A stretch of 51,098 nt of DNA from Lachnospiraceae bacterium (GCA_017558205.1 JAFYWD010000110.1:1-51098), one strand, 5' to 3'. Positions 25,365 to 35,531 are shown, counted from the first letter of the stretch. Notes: a model not told the origin generated them from the letters alone. Made by a program: numbers and translations.

Positions 25365-26723
25365 ATGCTGGAGAATAATAATAGAAAAATAAATAAACAT
25401 AGAGTAGAAAAGGTAAAGGAAGACAGTATTGCCATGGAGCTGGGAATAGAACCCGGTGATTTACTGTTGGAGATTAATGGAAATCCGGTAGAGGATATCT
25501 TCGATTTTCAGTATTATACAGAGGATGAATATATTGAAGTATTAATTGAAAAGGAAAATGGTGAGCAATGGCTGCTGGAAATCGATAAGGAAGAGGATGA
25601 GGATCTGGGAATTCAGTTTGAAAACGGTTTAATGGATCAATACCGTTCCTGTACCAATAAATGTATCTTTTGTTTTATTGACCAAATGCCCGGGGGAATG
25701 AGAGATACTCTTTATTTTAAGGATGATGATTCCAGATTATCTTTTTTACAGGGGAATTATATTACCCTTACCAATATGTCAGATCATGATATAGAAAGAA
25801 TGATTCGTTATCGTCTTTCTCCCATCAATATTTCTTTTCAGGCTACCAACCCTGAGGTAAGAAAGATGATGCTTCACAACCGGTTTGCCGGCCAGATTAT
25901 GGAAAAGGTACAGAAATTTTATGATGCCGGAATTGTAATGAACGGACAGATTGTACTTTGCAAGGGGATTAATGATGGGAAGGAGCTGGAGAGAAGCATC
26001 AGTGATCTTTCTAACTTTTTACCCCTGCTTCAAAGTGTATCCATTGTGCCTGTAGGCCTATCCCGGCATAGGGAAGGGCTTTATCCTCTGGAGCCCTTTA
26101 CCAAGGAGGACGCCAAAGAAGTACTGGCCATGGTGCATCAATGGCAGGAAAAAGCAATGAAGGAACATCAGCTGCACTTTGTGCATGCCAGTGATGAATG
26201 GTATCTTTTGGCAGAACAGGAATTACCGGAAGAGGAAAGCTATGATGGTTATTTACAGCTGGATAATGGAGTAGGAATGCTGACTCTGTTTAAAAATGAA
26301 TTTTTAGATGGTTTGGAACAACTGAAGCAGCAGAATAATGGACAAAGACCGGTGCATGAAGAAGAAATTTCCATTATGACGGGGAAACTGGCCTGTCCTA
26401 TCATTAAGGAGATGGCAAATCGCCTGATGGAAGAGGTGGATGGTCTTATCATCCATGTACATGGCATAAGAAATGACTTTTTTGGAGAAAGAATTACGGT
26501 CAGTGGTTTATTAACAGGCAGTGATATTATGGCGCAGGGAAAGAATCTTCCATTGGGCAGTCGTTTGCTGCTGCCGGAAAATCTCTTGCGAAGCGGTGAG
26601 GATGTTTTACTGGATGACTACAGGGTAGAGGATTTGAAAAAATCTTTACAAGTGCCTATAGATATTGTAAAATCAAGCGGATATGAATTGATTCGTGTAA
26701 TTATGAAGGAAAACAGAGATTAG
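25365..26723 (+). CDS. DUF512 radical-SAM-like protein with N-terminal PDZ-type domain
   Basis: About 452 residues. The first 60 or so resemble a PDZ domain (SIAMELGIEPGDLLLEINGNPV). They are followed by the radical-SAM-type cluster motif C96-x3-C100-x2-C103 (CTNKCIFCF) and the conserved DUF512 body (YITLTNMSDHD, NISFQATNPEVR, SIVPVGLSRHREG). The fold suggests a [4Fe-4S]/SAM enzyme, but the substrate is unknown. It sits upstream of der in many Clostridia. The frame runs back to 25338; GGAGTG at 25352-25357, 9 bases before the ATG at 25365, decides the start. Confidence 0.85.
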   Translation: MLENNNRKINKHRVEKVKEDSIAMELGIEPGDLLLEINGNPVEDIFDFQYYTEDEYIEVLIEKENGEQWLLEIDKEEDEDLGIQFENGLMDQYRSCTNKCIFCFIDQMPGGMRDTLYFKDDDSRLSFLQGNYITLTNMSDHDIERMIRYRLSPINISFQATNPEVRKMMLHNRFAGQIMEKVQKFYDAGIVMNGQIVLCKGINDGKELERSISDLSNFLPLLQSVSIVPVGLSRHREGLYPLEPFTKEDAKEVLAMVHQWQEKAMKEHQLHFVHASDEWYLLAEQELPEEESYDGYLQLDNGVGMLTLFKNEFLDGLEQLKQQNNGQRPVHEEEISIMTGKLACPIIKEMANRLMEEVDGLIIHVHGIRNDFFGERITVSGLLTGSDIMAQGKNLPLGSRLLLPENLLRSGEDVLLDDYRVEDLKKSLQVPIDIVKSSGYELIRVIMKENRD

Positions 26724-26735
26724 AAGGAGAAAATA

Positions 26736-28073
26736 ATGACAGAGAGAAAAAGAAAACCCATTGTTGCGGTAGTAGGACGGCCAAACGTGGGCAAGTCTAC
26801 TCTTTTCAATGCGTTGGCAGGTGAGAAGATTTCCATAGTTAAAGATACACCGGGGATTACCAGAGACAGAATTTATGCCGACGTTCATTGGCTGGATGCC
26901 TCCTTTACCCTGATTGATACCGGGGGAATTGAGCCTGACAGTAAGGATATTATCCTTTCACAGATGAGGGAGCAGGCCCAGATTGCCATGGATACAGCTG
27001 ATGTTATTCTGTTTTTGGTAGATGTAAAGCAGGGGCTGGTAGATGCTGACAGTAAGGTGGCAGATATGCTTCGCCGTTCCAAAAAGCCGGTGGTTTTAGT
27101 TGTTAATAAGGTAGACAGCCATGAGAAATATATGGCTGATGTTTATGAGTTTTATAATCTTGGAATAGGAGATCCTATTCCTGTTTCTGCCGCCAATCGT
27201 TTGGGCATTGGTGATATGCTGGATATTGTAATTTCACATTTTAATAAGGAAGAACTGGTGGCAGAAGAGGATGACAGACCTCGTATCGCAATTATTGGAA
27301 AACCCAATGTTGGAAAATCTTCTTTAATTAACAAGCTGTTAGGGGAAAACAGATTGATAGTTTCTGATATTGCAGGAACTACCAGGGATGCTGTAGATAC
27401 ACCCGTGGTATATGACGGAAAAGAATATGTCTTTATTGATACGGCAGGACTTCGCAGAAAAAATAAGGTGAAGGAAGATTTAGAGCATTATATGATTATC
27501 AGAACGGTAAGTGCGGTGGAAAGAGCCGATGTTGTAGTACTGGTAATTGATGCTACGGAAGGTGTTACTGAGCAGGATGCTAAAATTGCAGGAATAGCCC
27601 ACGATAGAGGAAAGGGCATGATTATTGCTGTAAATAAATGGGATGCCATAGAAAAAAATGACAAGACTATCTATGAATTTACGAAAAAGATAGAAAATAC
27701 CCTGTCCTTTATGCAATATGCACAGATGGTATATATTTCCGCACTGACAGGACAGAGAATTCCAAAGCTGTTTACTACCATTGATACGGTAATTGAGAAT
27801 TGTTCCCTCAGAGTCGGAACAGGAGTATTAAACGAAATTATGACGGAGGCAGTAGCATTGCAGCAGCCGCCCTCTGATAAAGGAAAAAGACTGCGTCTCT
27901 ATTATATTACCCAGGTATCCGTAAAGCCTCCTACCTTTGTAATTTTTGTGAATGATAAGGAATTAATGCATTTTTCTTATACCAGATATATAGAAAATCA
28001 GATTCGTAATGCGTTTGGCTTCCAGGGAACCTCTTTAAAATTTATTATCAGAGAGAGAAAGGATAATTCATAA
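26736..28073 (+). CDS. der: Ribosome biogenesis GTPase Der (EngA)
   Basis: 445 residues with two tandem GTPase domains, each with its own motifs: [13 protein letters not shown] / DTGGI / NKVD and [13 protein letters not shown] / DTAGL / NKWD. They are followed by a KH-like C-terminal domain (about 355-445). Der is essential for 50S assembly. AGAAGGAG precedes the ATG. plsY begins on the base after its stop codon, and gpsA follows, the common Bacillota order. Confidence 0.97.
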   Translation: MTERKRKPIVAVVGRPNVGKSTLFNALAGEKISIVKDTPGITRDRIYADVHWLDASFTLIDTGGIEPDSKDIILSQMREQAQIAMDTADVILFLVDVKQGLVDADSKVADMLRRSKKPVVLVVNKVDSHEKYMADVYEFYNLGIGDPIPVSAANRLGIGDMLDIVISHFNKEELVAEEDDRPRIAIIGKPNVGKSSLINKLLGENRLIVSDIAGTTRDAVDTPVVYDGKEYVFIDTAGLRRKNKVKEDLEHYMIIRTVSAVERADVVVLVIDATEGVTEQDAKIAGIAHDRGKGMIIAVNKWDAIEKNDKTIYEFTKKIENTLSFMQYAQMVYISALTGQRIPKLFTTIDTVIENCSLRVGTGVLNEIMTEAVALQQPPSDKGKRLRLYYITQVSVKPPTFVIFVNDKELMHFSYTRYIENQIRNAFGFQGTSLKFIIRERKDNS

Positions 28074-28721
28074 ATGATACGTTTATTATGTATTCTTCTA
28101 GGGTATGTTTTTGGATTATTTCAGACTGCTTATTTTTACGGAAAATTAAAGGGGATTGATATTCGTACCAAGGGAAGCGGAAATGCAGGCACCACCAATA
28201 CCTTGCGTGTTTTGGGAACAAAGGCAGGCTTTATTGTATTAATCGGTGACATCGCAAAAACGGTGATAGCAATTGCACTGACAAGATGGCTGATTGTACC
28301 GGGGCATGAAGAATTGGAGTATCTTTTAGTAATCTATACTGCAGCAGGTGCAATTTTAGGTCATAATTACCCTTTTTATATGCAGTTTAAAGGTGGGAAG
28401 GGGATTGCAGCAACAGCAGGACTTCTCTTTTCTTTTCATCCCTTGCTGGCTGTAACGGGAGTTTGTGTGTTTTTGCTGATTTTTAATATCACCCATTATG
28501 TATCTCTGGGTTCCCTTACAGTGTACGTGGTATTTCTTTCACAGTTAATTTATTTGGGACAGACCTTAGGATTAGGAAGGATAGAACAGGGAACACTTAA
28601 TGAAATGTATGTAATAACCTTTCTTCTGATGGTGATGGCTTTTTGGAAGCATCGGGAAAATATTGTAAGATTAGTAAAAAAGGAAGAAAGAAAAACCTAT
28701 TTATTTAAAAAGAATAAATAG
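28074..28721 (+). CDS. plsY: Acyl-phosphate:glycerol-3-phosphate acyltransferase PlsY
   Basis: A 215-residue polytopic membrane protein with about five hydrophobic helices. Signature loops: KGSGNAGTTNTLRVLG (G-S-G-N-x-G-x-T-N), GHNYPFYMQFKGGKG with the catalytic region, and a later GSL/T segment. It acylates glycerol-3-phosphate from acyl-phosphate to start phospholipid synthesis. Its start codon abuts the der stop, implying translational coupling. The substrate-supplying gpsA follows 53 bp downstream. Confidence 0.95.
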   Translation: MIRLLCILLGYVFGLFQTAYFYGKLKGIDIRTKGSGNAGTTNTLRVLGTKAGFIVLIGDIAKTVIAIALTRWLIVPGHEELEYLLVIYTAAGAILGHNYPFYMQFKGGKGIAATAGLLFSFHPLLAVTGVCVFLLIFNITHYVSLGSLTVYVVFLSQLIYLGQTLGLGRIEQGTLNEMYVITFLLMVMAFWKHRENIVRLVKKEERKTYLFKKNK

Positions 28722-28774
28722 AAAATGGTAATTAACTTTTCTATAAGCAGTAAGGCAGAAAGGAATAAAAGGCA

Positions 28775-29782
28775 ATGGCAAAAATCGGTGTTATAGGTGC
28801 AGGAAGCTGGGGAATTGCATTAGCAAAGCTTTTATATAAAAACGGGCATGAAATTACGGTCTGGAGTATTCTGGAAGATGAAATTGAAATGTTAAAAGTT
28901 AATCATGAACATAAAACAAAGCTTCCGGGAGTAATTTTACCAAGAGAAATTATGTTTACTACTGACTTAAAGAAAACAGTAGATGAAAAGGACATTCTGG
29001 TGTTGGCGGTACCTTCACCCTTTGTACGTAAAACTGCAAAATCCATGGCAGTTTTGGTGAAAGAGAATCAGATTATTGTCAATGTAGCGAAGGGAATTGA
29101 AGAAGAAAGTCTGATGACAATGTCAGAGGTGATTTCTGATGAAATTCCTTCTGCCAATGTAGTAGTATTATCAGGACCTTCTCATGCAGAGGAGGTAGGA
29201 AGGGGAATTCCTACCACTATTGTGATTGGTGCCAGAGAGAAAAAAATCGCTGAATTTATTCAGAATATTTTTATGAGCGATGTTTTCCGCGTTTATGTTA
29301 GTCCTGATATTTGTGGAATTGAATTAGGTGCAGCTTTAAAAAATGTGGTAGCTCTGGCAGCCGGCATTGCTGATGGCTTAGGCTATGGAGATAATACCAA
29401 GGCCGCCCTTATTACAAGAGGAATTGCAGAAATCACCCGACTGGGAATTGCTATGGGCGGAAAAACAGAAACCTTCAGTGGGTTATCAGGAATAGGTGAC
29501 CTGATTGTAACTTGTGCCAGTGTACATTCCAGAAACAGAAAGGCCGGCTATCTGATAGGACAGGGAAAAACCATGGAAGAGGCCATGAATGAGGTACAGA
29601 TGGTGGTGGAGGGTGTATATTCTGCTAAGGCAGCCATGGGGCTGGCAGAAAAATATAAGGTTACACTTCCCATTATCGAACAGGTGAATAAGGTATTATT
29701 TGAGAATAAGCCGGCAGCAGAGGCAGTAAAAGACCTGATGCTGAGAGATAAAAAGGATGAATACCAGTCTTTGCCCTGGTAA
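28775..29782 (+). CDS. gpsA: Glycerol-3-phosphate dehydrogenase [NAD(P)+]
   Basis: 335 residues. The N-terminal Rossmann motif GAGSWGIALA binds the cofactor. SGPSHAEEVGRG, ALKNVVALAAGIADGLGYGDNTKAAL (catalytic lysine region) and SGIGDLIVTCASVHSRNR are family hallmarks. It reduces dihydroxyacetone phosphate to sn-glycerol-3-phosphate, the substrate of the adjacent PlsY. GCAGAAAGGA precedes the ATG. No terminator is evident in the 85-bp gap before the MoxR gene. Confidence 0.96.
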   Translation: MAKIGVIGAGSWGIALAKLLYKNGHEITVWSILEDEIEMLKVNHEHKTKLPGVILPREIMFTTDLKKTVDEKDILVLAVPSPFVRKTAKSMAVLVKENQIIVNVAKGIEEESLMTMSEVISDEIPSANVVVLSGPSHAEEVGRGIPTTIVIGAREKKIAEFIQNIFMSDVFRVYVSPDICGIELGAALKNVVALAAGIADGLGYGDNTKAALITRGIAEITRLGIAMGGKTETFSGLSGIGDLIVTCASVHSRNRKAGYLIGQGKTMEEAMNEVQMVVEGVYSAKAAMGLAEKYKVTLPIIEQVNKVLFENKPAAEAVKDLMLRDKKDEYQSLPW

Positions 29783-29867
29783 AATCAGGAAATAGTATAT
29801 TTTCAAATTTAACGGGTCTTTGTACCTGAAATCATAGAGAGTAAACAGAATATAGGAGAAATGTAAA

Positions 29868-30683
29868 ATGAATCAACAAAATTTTCAGGGAACTAAGGAG
29901 TATGTAGCCAGTGAACAGCTGTTATCGGCAGTAAATGTTTCCATGGCTTTACAAAAGCCATTATTGATTAAAGGAGAACCGGGAACAGGAAAAACCATGC
30001 TGGCCGAAGCAGTAGCAAAGTCCCTGGGAAAAAGGCTGATTATCTGGAATATTAAATCCACCACAAAGGCTCAGGATGGTTTATATATGTATGATACCAT
30101 CCAAAGACTTTATGATGGACAATTCGGAGAAAATGATGTTCATAATATTGACAGCTATATTAAATTAGGAAAATTGGGAGAGGCCTTTGACAGTGAAGAA
30201 CAGGTAATTCTTCTGATTGATGAAATCGATAAGGCAGATTTGGAATTTCCCAACGATTTGTTGTGGGAGCTGGATCAGATGGAATTTTATATCCATGAAA
30301 CAAAGAAAACTGTTAAGGCAAAGAAGCGTCCCATTGTTATTATTACTTCCAATGCGGAAAAGGAGCTGCCTGATGCCTTCTTAAGACGCTGTATTTTCCA
30401 TTATATTGATTTCCCGGACAGAAATTTGATGGAAGAGATTGTAAGGGTACATTTTCCTGATGTGGAGGATGAGCTTTTGAAAAATGCAATGGATGTTTTT
30501 TATGAAATCCGAAGCTTAAGAGATATCAGAAAGAAACCCAGTACCTCCGAATTGATTGATTGGGTAAATGCTCTTCAGATTGGAGGTATTCCGGCGGAAA
30601 AAATTAAGAAAGAGCTTCCTTTTATCGGAGTTGTTGTAAAAAAAGATGAGGATATGGAAATTGCCAGACGTACTACCTATTAA
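29868..30683 (+). CDS. MoxR-like AAA+ ATPase
   Basis: 271 residues. Walker A GEPGTGKTM (36-44), Walker B VILLIDEIDKAD, sensor 1 VIITSNAEKELPDAFLRRC and the arginine-finger region fit the MoxR branch of AAA+ ATPases. MoxR proteins act as chaperones with VWA-domain partners to insert cofactors or assemble complexes. The next gene (41 bp on) encodes a VWA protein, as expected. No obvious client enzyme is encoded nearby. A GGAG site precedes the ATG. Confidence 0.9.
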   Translation: MNQQNFQGTKEYVASEQLLSAVNVSMALQKPLLIKGEPGTGKTMLAEAVAKSLGKRLIIWNIKSTTKAQDGLYMYDTIQRLYDGQFGENDVHNIDSYIKLGKLGEAFDSEEQVILLIDEIDKADLEFPNDLLWELDQMEFYIHETKKTVKAKKRPIVIITSNAEKELPDAFLRRCIFHYIDFPDRNLMEEIVRVHFPDVEDELLKNAMDVFYEIRSLRDIRKKPSTSELIDWVNALQIGGIPAEKIKKELPFIGVVVKKDEDMEIARRTTY

Positions 30684-30724
30684 TATGATAGACAGTATGG
30701 GGAAATATAGGGAAGGAAGCAGGA

Positions 30725-31927
30725 ATGTTTACCGAATTTTTTTATAGCTTAAAGGAGGCAGGACTGAAGGTTACCTTAAGTGAATGGCTAACCTTGCAGG
30801 ATGCTTTAAAAAGAGGTCTTTGCAACAGCAGTCTGACCGACTTTTATTATCTTGCCAGAATGATTCTGGTAAAAAGTGAGACAGATTACGATAAATATGA
30901 TATGGTTTTTGAAGCAATTTTTGGCTCTGTTTCCATGGAACAGGAGGTAGGTAAGAATATGCTTCGCTGGCTGGATAAGCCGGAAATGAATGAGCTGCTG
31001 AATGAAACGGATAAGCAGTGGCTGAATAAGTTAGAAGAGATTAAGGTAGATAAGGACGATGTGGAGGAAAAATTTAAGCAACGTCTGAAGGACCAGGACA
31101 GTGAGCATAACGGAGGCTCTCATTGGATTGGAACTATGGGAAAAACCTCCTTCGGAAATACCGGTGGAAATGTAGGTGGGGTCAGAGTAGGAGGAGCTAC
31201 CGGCTACCAGTCAGCTTTTCAGGTGATCGGTGCCAGAAAGTACCGTGATTTCAGAGATGACAGAGTAATGGATAACCGACAGTTTCAGCAGGCACTGCGT
31301 AGATTACGTCAATTCTCCGCACGTCTGGATATTCCGAAAACAGAGTTGGATTTAAGAGGAACGGTAGATGAAACCTGTAATCATGGAGGAATGCTCCATA
31401 TCGTAATGGAAAAGCCCAGGAAGAATTCTGTAAAGCTTCTGTTACTGATGGATTCCGGTGGTACCATGATTCCCTATACCCAGCTGTTAAATGACTTATT
31501 TCAATCGGTAACAAAAACTAATCATTTTAAGGAAGTTAAGGTTTATTTTTTCCATAATTGTATTTATAGTAAATTATATAAAACACCGGAATGTGAAAAT
31601 GGTGACTGGATAGATACGGAGTGGATGTTCAGGAATCTGGATAGTGATTATAAGGTAATCGTGGTAGGTGATGCAGCCATGGCACCGGAGGAGCTGTATT
31701 CTGATTCCGGTAATTACAGGGGTCCCAATGGAGGGCTTAGTGGTCTGGAATGGCTGAAGCTTTTAAAGCGCCATTATAAAAAGATTGTATGGCTGAATCC
31801 CAAGATGGCTCCCGGACATGCCCCCTGGAGAGAGGCGGAAACCGTGATAAAAGAAATGTTTCCCATGTATAAGCTGACGGTGGACGGTTTAAACCAGGCA
31901 ATGGTGAAGCTGATGGTAAACCGATAG
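30725..31927 (+). CDS. VWA domain (CoxE-like) protein, partner of MoxR
   Basis: 400 residues. The N-terminal helical half (to about 200) is CoxE-like, with a glycine-rich linker (about 140-165). The C-terminal half is a von Willebrand A fold beginning at [11 protein letters not shown]. The MIDAS metal motif, usually DxSxS, is here D243-S-G-G-T247, so the middle serine is a glycine. Such proteins work with the MoxR ATPase encoded just upstream, for example in CO dehydrogenase or nitric-oxide reductase maturation; the client here is not apparent. It is followed by tyrS after 52 bp. Confidence 0.85.
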   Translation: MFTEFFYSLKEAGLKVTLSEWLTLQDALKRGLCNSSLTDFYYLARMILVKSETDYDKYDMVFEAIFGSVSMEQEVGKNMLRWLDKPEMNELLNETDKQWLNKLEEIKVDKDDVEEKFKQRLKDQDSEHNGGSHWIGTMGKTSFGNTGGNVGGVRVGGATGYQSAFQVIGARKYRDFRDDRVMDNRQFQQALRRLRQFSARLDIPKTELDLRGTVDETCNHGGMLHIVMEKPRKNSVKLLLLMDSGGTMIPYTQLLNDLFQSVTKTNHFKEVKVYFFHNCIYSKLYKTPECENGDWIDTEWMFRNLDSDYKVIVVGDAAMAPEELYSDSGNYRGPNGGLSGLEWLKLLKRHYKKIVWLNPKMAPGHAPWREAETVIKEMFPMYKLTVDGLNQAMVKLMVNR

Positions 31928-31979
31928 AAAAAAGAAACATTGGTTAAAAAATAGAGATAGAAAAAGAAAGGGAAGAAAG

Positions 31980-33200
31980 ATGAAAATATTTGACGAATTA
32001 AAGGCAAGAGGATTACTTGCCCAGTTAACGGATGAAGAGGAAATTAAAGAATTAATTAACGAGGGAAAGGCAACCTTTTACATTGGCTTTGACCCTACAG
32101 CAGATAGTCTTCATGTAGGTCATTTTATGGCTCTTTGTCTGATGAAGCGTTTACAGGAAGCCGGAAATAAGCCCATTGCCCTAATTGGTGGTGCTACCGG
32201 TATGATCGGTGACCCTTCCGGACGTAGTGATATGCGTACTATGATGACAAAGGAAACCATTGAACATAACTGTGAATGCTTTAAAAAGCAGATGAGCCGT
32301 TTTATCGATTTTTCTGAGGGGAAGGCTTTATTAGTAAATAATGCTGACTGGTTATCGGGATTAAACTATATTGAACTTCTTCGTGATGTAGGAGCTCATT
32401 TTAGTGTAAATCGTATGTTGACAGCCGAGTGCTATAAGCAGCGTATGGAAAAAGGTTTGAGCTTTTTGGAATTTAATTATATGATTATGCAAAGTTATGA
32501 CTTTTTGGCTCTCTACGAGAAATATGGCTGTAATATGCAGTTTGGGGGAGATGATCAGTGGAGTAATATGTTAGGCGGTACAGAGCTGATTCGCCGTAAA
32601 TTAGGAAAAGATGCCTATGCCATGACAATTACCCTGTTATTAAATTCCGAAGGTAAGAAAATGGGAAAAACACAAAAGGGAGCTGTTTGGTTAGACCCTG
32701 AAAAAACCTCGCCTTTTGAATTTTACCAGTACTGGAGAAATGTGGCAGATGCCGATGTTTTAAAATGTATCCGTATGTTAACCTTCCTTCCCTTAGAGGA
32801 AATTGAAAAAATGGACAGCTGGGAAGGCAGCCAGTTAAATCAGGCAAAGGAAGTATTGGCTTATGAGCTGACAAAGCTGGTACATGGGGAAGAAGAAGCA
32901 GTAAAAGCCCAGGAAAGTGCCAGGGCATTGTTTGCCAGTGGTGTAGCAGCAGATATGCCTACAGCAACTCTGACCGAGGAAGATTTTACTGAAGGATCTA
33001 TTGATATTTTAACAATGTTGGTAAAATCCGGTTTAGTTCCTTCTAAATCAGAGGCCAGAAGAGCGGTAGAACAGGGAGGAGTTACCGTAGACGGCGAAAA
33101 GGTAACAGACATTAAAGAAAGCTATGAAGCAGCATCCTTTGAAGGAGAAGGAAGAGTTGTAAAAAGAGGAAAGAAAAACTTTAGAAAAGTTGTAAAATAA
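31980..33200 (+). CDS. tyrS: Tyrosyl-tRNA synthetase
   Basis: 406 residues, TyrRS class I. The HIGH-type motif is HVGHF, the tyrosine pocket [11 protein letters not shown] is intact, and the KMSKS-type loop reads KMGKT. The C-terminal S4-like RNA-binding domain ([20 protein letters not shown]) is present. No T-box leader is visible: only 52 bp separate it from the preceding gene. GGGAAGAAAG precedes the ATG. It ends in an intrinsic terminator. Confidence 0.96.
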   Translation: MKIFDELKARGLLAQLTDEEEIKELINEGKATFYIGFDPTADSLHVGHFMALCLMKRLQEAGNKPIALIGGATGMIGDPSGRSDMRTMMTKETIEHNCECFKKQMSRFIDFSEGKALLVNNADWLSGLNYIELLRDVGAHFSVNRMLTAECYKQRMEKGLSFLEFNYMIMQSYDFLALYEKYGCNMQFGGDDQWSNMLGGTELIRRKLGKDAYAMTITLLLNSEGKKMGKTQKGAVWLDPEKTSPFEFYQYWRNVADADVLKCIRMLTFLPLEEIEKMDSWEGSQLNQAKEVLAYELTKLVHGEEEAVKAQESARALFASGVAADMPTATLTEEDFTEGSIDILTMLVKSGLVPSKSEARRAVEQGGVTVDGEKVTDIKESYEAASFEGEGRVVKRGKKNFRKVVK

Positions 33201-33204
33201 TAGG

Positions 33205-33240
33205 AAAGGAGCTTTGCCACAGGCAAAGTCTCCTTTTTTT
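33205..33240 (+). terminator. Intrinsic terminator after tyrS
   Basis: AAAGGAG/CTCCTTT and CTTTGCC/GGCAAAG form a stem with one bulged T and a 3-nt loop, then a run of seven Ts. Confidence 0.88.
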
Positions 33241-33258
33241 AAAAAGGGAGAAGTACTT

Positions 33259-34281
33259 ATGAAAAGGTATAGGTGGAAAAAGGGAATTATTTTTTTACTG
33301 ATAAGTATTCTTTTTTTTACATCGGGTATAAGGGACTTAGAGGCTTATGCTGCTAAAAGTCATGAAAGACAGGTTACGGGAGGGGCTTTAAGGCCGGACA
33401 ATATTGTACTTCAATTAAGCGGGAATACCCGGGTATCAAATCAGATGTTAAAAATGGCCCAAAGCTATGGGGTAAATTTGGAAATAGTATTATCCAATGG
33501 TTTATCATGGGAAATACCGGTAGAAACCATAAATGAGGAAATGGGCAAAAATGTGGATTTGGGAGTACAGGTTAGAAACAATATTATTCCTGACAGATTA
33601 ATCCAATTATTACATCAAGGATTGGACGATGAAGATTATATGGAGCTAAGATTACAGCATCAGGGTAATTTAGGCTTTAAGGCCATGTTGAAGTTGCCTG
33701 TTCCGGAGGTGCATAAAGACAAAACAGCCAGTTTATTCTATTATGATGAAAAAGAGGAAAGTCTTGTTTTACAGGAAGCCGGTAAAGTAACAGAAAATGG
33801 GATAGTAGTCTTTCAGTTTTCTCATGCCTCTGATTATCTGGTTGTTTTTACGAAGGATAAAATAGAAAAACAGCTGGTATCTGTAGCAGATGGGATAGTG
33901 GAGGCAGAGGGGGAATATGTAGATATTGAAATTAAGGAAACACCTCAAAAGTCCACGGGATCTGCCATTGTGGTAATGGCTCTTGTATGCTTGATTTGTG
34001 TTACTGCAGCAGTAATATTACTTCAAAAAAATGCACAAAAGGAATATTTGGATGATGATATTGATGATTATCAGGAAGTAACAGAAAAACGGAAGGAAAT
34101 TGTATTCACAGCCAATTCCCGGGGGAGAGTAAAGGATTATTATGATGAAGAGATAGATGATTACCGGGAAAAGATACCGGAGAGGGAGGAAATATCTGTC
34201 ATTAAAACAGAGATTCCCGGTGAAAGTGAATATTATGATGAGGATATTGATGATTATTGTGAGAAAATGGAAGAGAATTAA
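33259..34281 (+). CDS. Membrane protein with signal peptide and acidic repeat tail
   Basis: About 340 residues, function not recognised. The basic-hydrophobic N-terminus (residues 2-25) looks like a signal peptide ending near EAYAAKS. A globular external region follows. One membrane helix (SAIVVMALVCLICVTAAVILL) precedes a strongly acidic C-terminal tail containing three imperfect copies of a Y-[LY]-D-[DE]-[DE]-I-D-D-Y-x-E motif (DDDIDDYQE, YDEEIDDYREK, YDEDIDDYCEK) spaced 30-40 residues apart. The frame opens at 33214, but GGGAG and the signal peptide favour the ATG at 33259. It is encoded between tyrS and a DUF3048 lipoprotein. Confidence 0.75.
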   Translation: MKRYRWKKGIIFLLISILFFTSGIRDLEAYAAKSHERQVTGGALRPDNIVLQLSGNTRVSNQMLKMAQSYGVNLEIVLSNGLSWEIPVETINEEMGKNVDLGVQVRNNIIPDRLIQLLHQGLDDEDYMELRLQHQGNLGFKAMLKLPVPEVHKDKTASLFYYDEKEESLVLQEAGKVTENGIVVFQFSHASDYLVVFTKDKIEKQLVSVADGIVEAEGEYVDIEIKETPQKSTGSAIVVMALVCLICVTAAVILLQKNAQKEYLDDDIDDYQEVTEKRKEIVFTANSRGRVKDYYDEEIDDYREKIPEREEISVIKTEIPGESEYYDEDIDDYCEKMEEN

Positions 34282-34295
34282 ATAAAGTTTTTTGG

Positions 34296-34324
34296 TTGAA
34301 AAAAGTGGTTATTTCATGTATAAT
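34296..34324 (+). promoter_or_regulatory. Sigma-A promoter of the DUF3048 lipoprotein gene
   Basis: TTGAAA (34296-34301), a 17-bp spacer and TATAAT (34319-34324), a near-consensus promoter. Confidence 0.8.
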
Positions 34325-34358
34325 GGCGGTTGTGGGTAAAAACAACTGCCGTTATTTT
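34325..34358 (+). terminator. Hairpin directly after the -10 box
   Basis: GGCGGTTGT (34325-34333) pairs with ACAACTGCC (34342-34350; one G-T pair), followed by GTTATTTTGG. It may end the preceding transcript; the promoter's predicted start point falls inside its left arm. Confidence 0.5.
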
Positions 34359-34382
34359 GGCAAAAATAGGAGAGGATGACGA

Positions 34383-35501
34383 ATGAAGAGAAAAATTAGT
34401 ATGTTACTTTTGACCCTTCTTTGTACGGCTACGCTGGTTGCCTGTGGAGGAAAGGAAGAAGCTGAGATTGTTTTACCGGAAGAGGTACTGATTCAGGACA
34501 TGGTAGAAGAAGAACCGGTAGAAGAAGTGGTAGAGGAAGTAGAAGAAGATATTATTCCTGAAGGAATGTATCGTAGTGAGTTAACTAATGAGATTATCTC
34601 TGAGGAGATTAAGAATCAAAGACCGATTGCTGCCATGGTTGATAATGACAAAAGAGCACTTCCGCACTTTGGAATCAGTCAGGCTGATATTGTATATGAA
34701 ATGATGAACAGTACACATAATAACAGAGTTACCCGTTTTATGGTGCTGGTAAAGGATTGGAAAAAGATTGAACAGTTGGGAAGTATTCGTTCCTTACGTC
34801 CTACCAATATTATGCTGGCATCTGAATGGAATGCCATTGTATGCCATGATGGAGGTCCCTATCATAATGATGCCTATCTGGCAAAGGGATATACAGATAA
34901 TTTAAGTGGTGGCTTTGCACGTATTAAAAACGGTAAAGCGACGGAGTTTACGGAATATATTACTACCGGTGAATTAGAGGCAAGAATTGCCAAGGCAGGC
35001 TATTCTGAGGAATATAATGAATATGCCAATGAAGGTCCTCACTTCCAGTTCGCTACAGAAAAGAATCCCGTAGATTTATCCGCGGCAGCAGATAGTCAGG
35101 TATGTAAAAAGATAACCTTACCTTACAGAAATAATAATCCTTATCTGGTGTATAATGAAGAAAGTCAGACCTATGATTATTTTGAACATGGGGGAGCTCA
35201 CGTAGATGCAGGAAATGGAAATGTGCAGACAAGCTTTAAAAATGTAATTATCCAGGATGTTACCTTCAGTCAGTTAGACAGCAACGGATATCTGGTATTT
35301 AACTGTATTGGAGAAGGCAGATGGGGTTGGTATATTACTAACGGAAATGCCATTCAGATTACCTGGAAGAAAACAAGTGATACTGATGTAACACGTTACT
35401 ATGATTTTGCAGGAAATGAAATTACATTAAATACAGGAAAAACATATATTTGTTTAGTTCCTGATGATGATTTCAAGTACGTGGCTATAACAGCAGAATA
35501 A
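34383..35501 (+). CDS. DUF3048 lipoprotein (YerB-like)
   Basis: 372 residues. It has a lipoprotein signal peptide with lipobox LVAC (cysteine at 21), a very acidic Glu/Val-rich linker (residues 30-60), then the DUF3048 domain (RPIAAMVDNDKRALPHFG, ADIVYEMMNSTHNNRVTR, IRSLRPTNIMLA). It would be anchored to the outer leaflet of the membrane. Homologues such as YerB are widespread in Bacillota; a cell-envelope role is assumed but not shown by the sequence. It has its own promoter and terminator, so it is monocistronic. Confidence 0.88.
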   Translation: MKRKISMLLLTLLCTATLVACGGKEEAEIVLPEEVLIQDMVEEEPVEEVVEEVEEDIIPEGMYRSELTNEIISEEIKNQRPIAAMVDNDKRALPHFGISQADIVYEMMNSTHNNRVTRFMVLVKDWKKIEQLGSIRSLRPTNIMLASEWNAIVCHDGGPYHNDAYLAKGYTDNLSGGFARIKNGKATEFTEYITTGELEARIAKAGYSEEYNEYANEGPHFQFATEKNPVDLSAAADSQVCKKITLPYRNNNPYLVYNEESQTYDYFEHGGAHVDAGNGNVQTSFKNVIIQDVTFSQLDSNGYLVFNCIGEGRWGWYITNGNAIQITWKKTSDTDVTRYYDFAGNEITLNTGKTYICLVPDDDFKYVAITAE

Positions 35502-35531
35502 GATAAAATTTTGATTACCATGATTAATTAG

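Noticed and set aside
29783..29867. Terminator between gpsA and moxR
   Set aside because: No stable stem with a T run is evident, so the genes may be read together, but this is not proven.
31928..31979. T-box leader before tyrS
   Set aside because: The 52-bp gap is too short for a T-box, and tyrS appears to be read from upstream.
34010..34281. Repeat-rich tail considered as a separate tandem-repeat locus
   Set aside because: The copies are protein-level acidic motifs in one reading frame, not conserved as DNA repeats.
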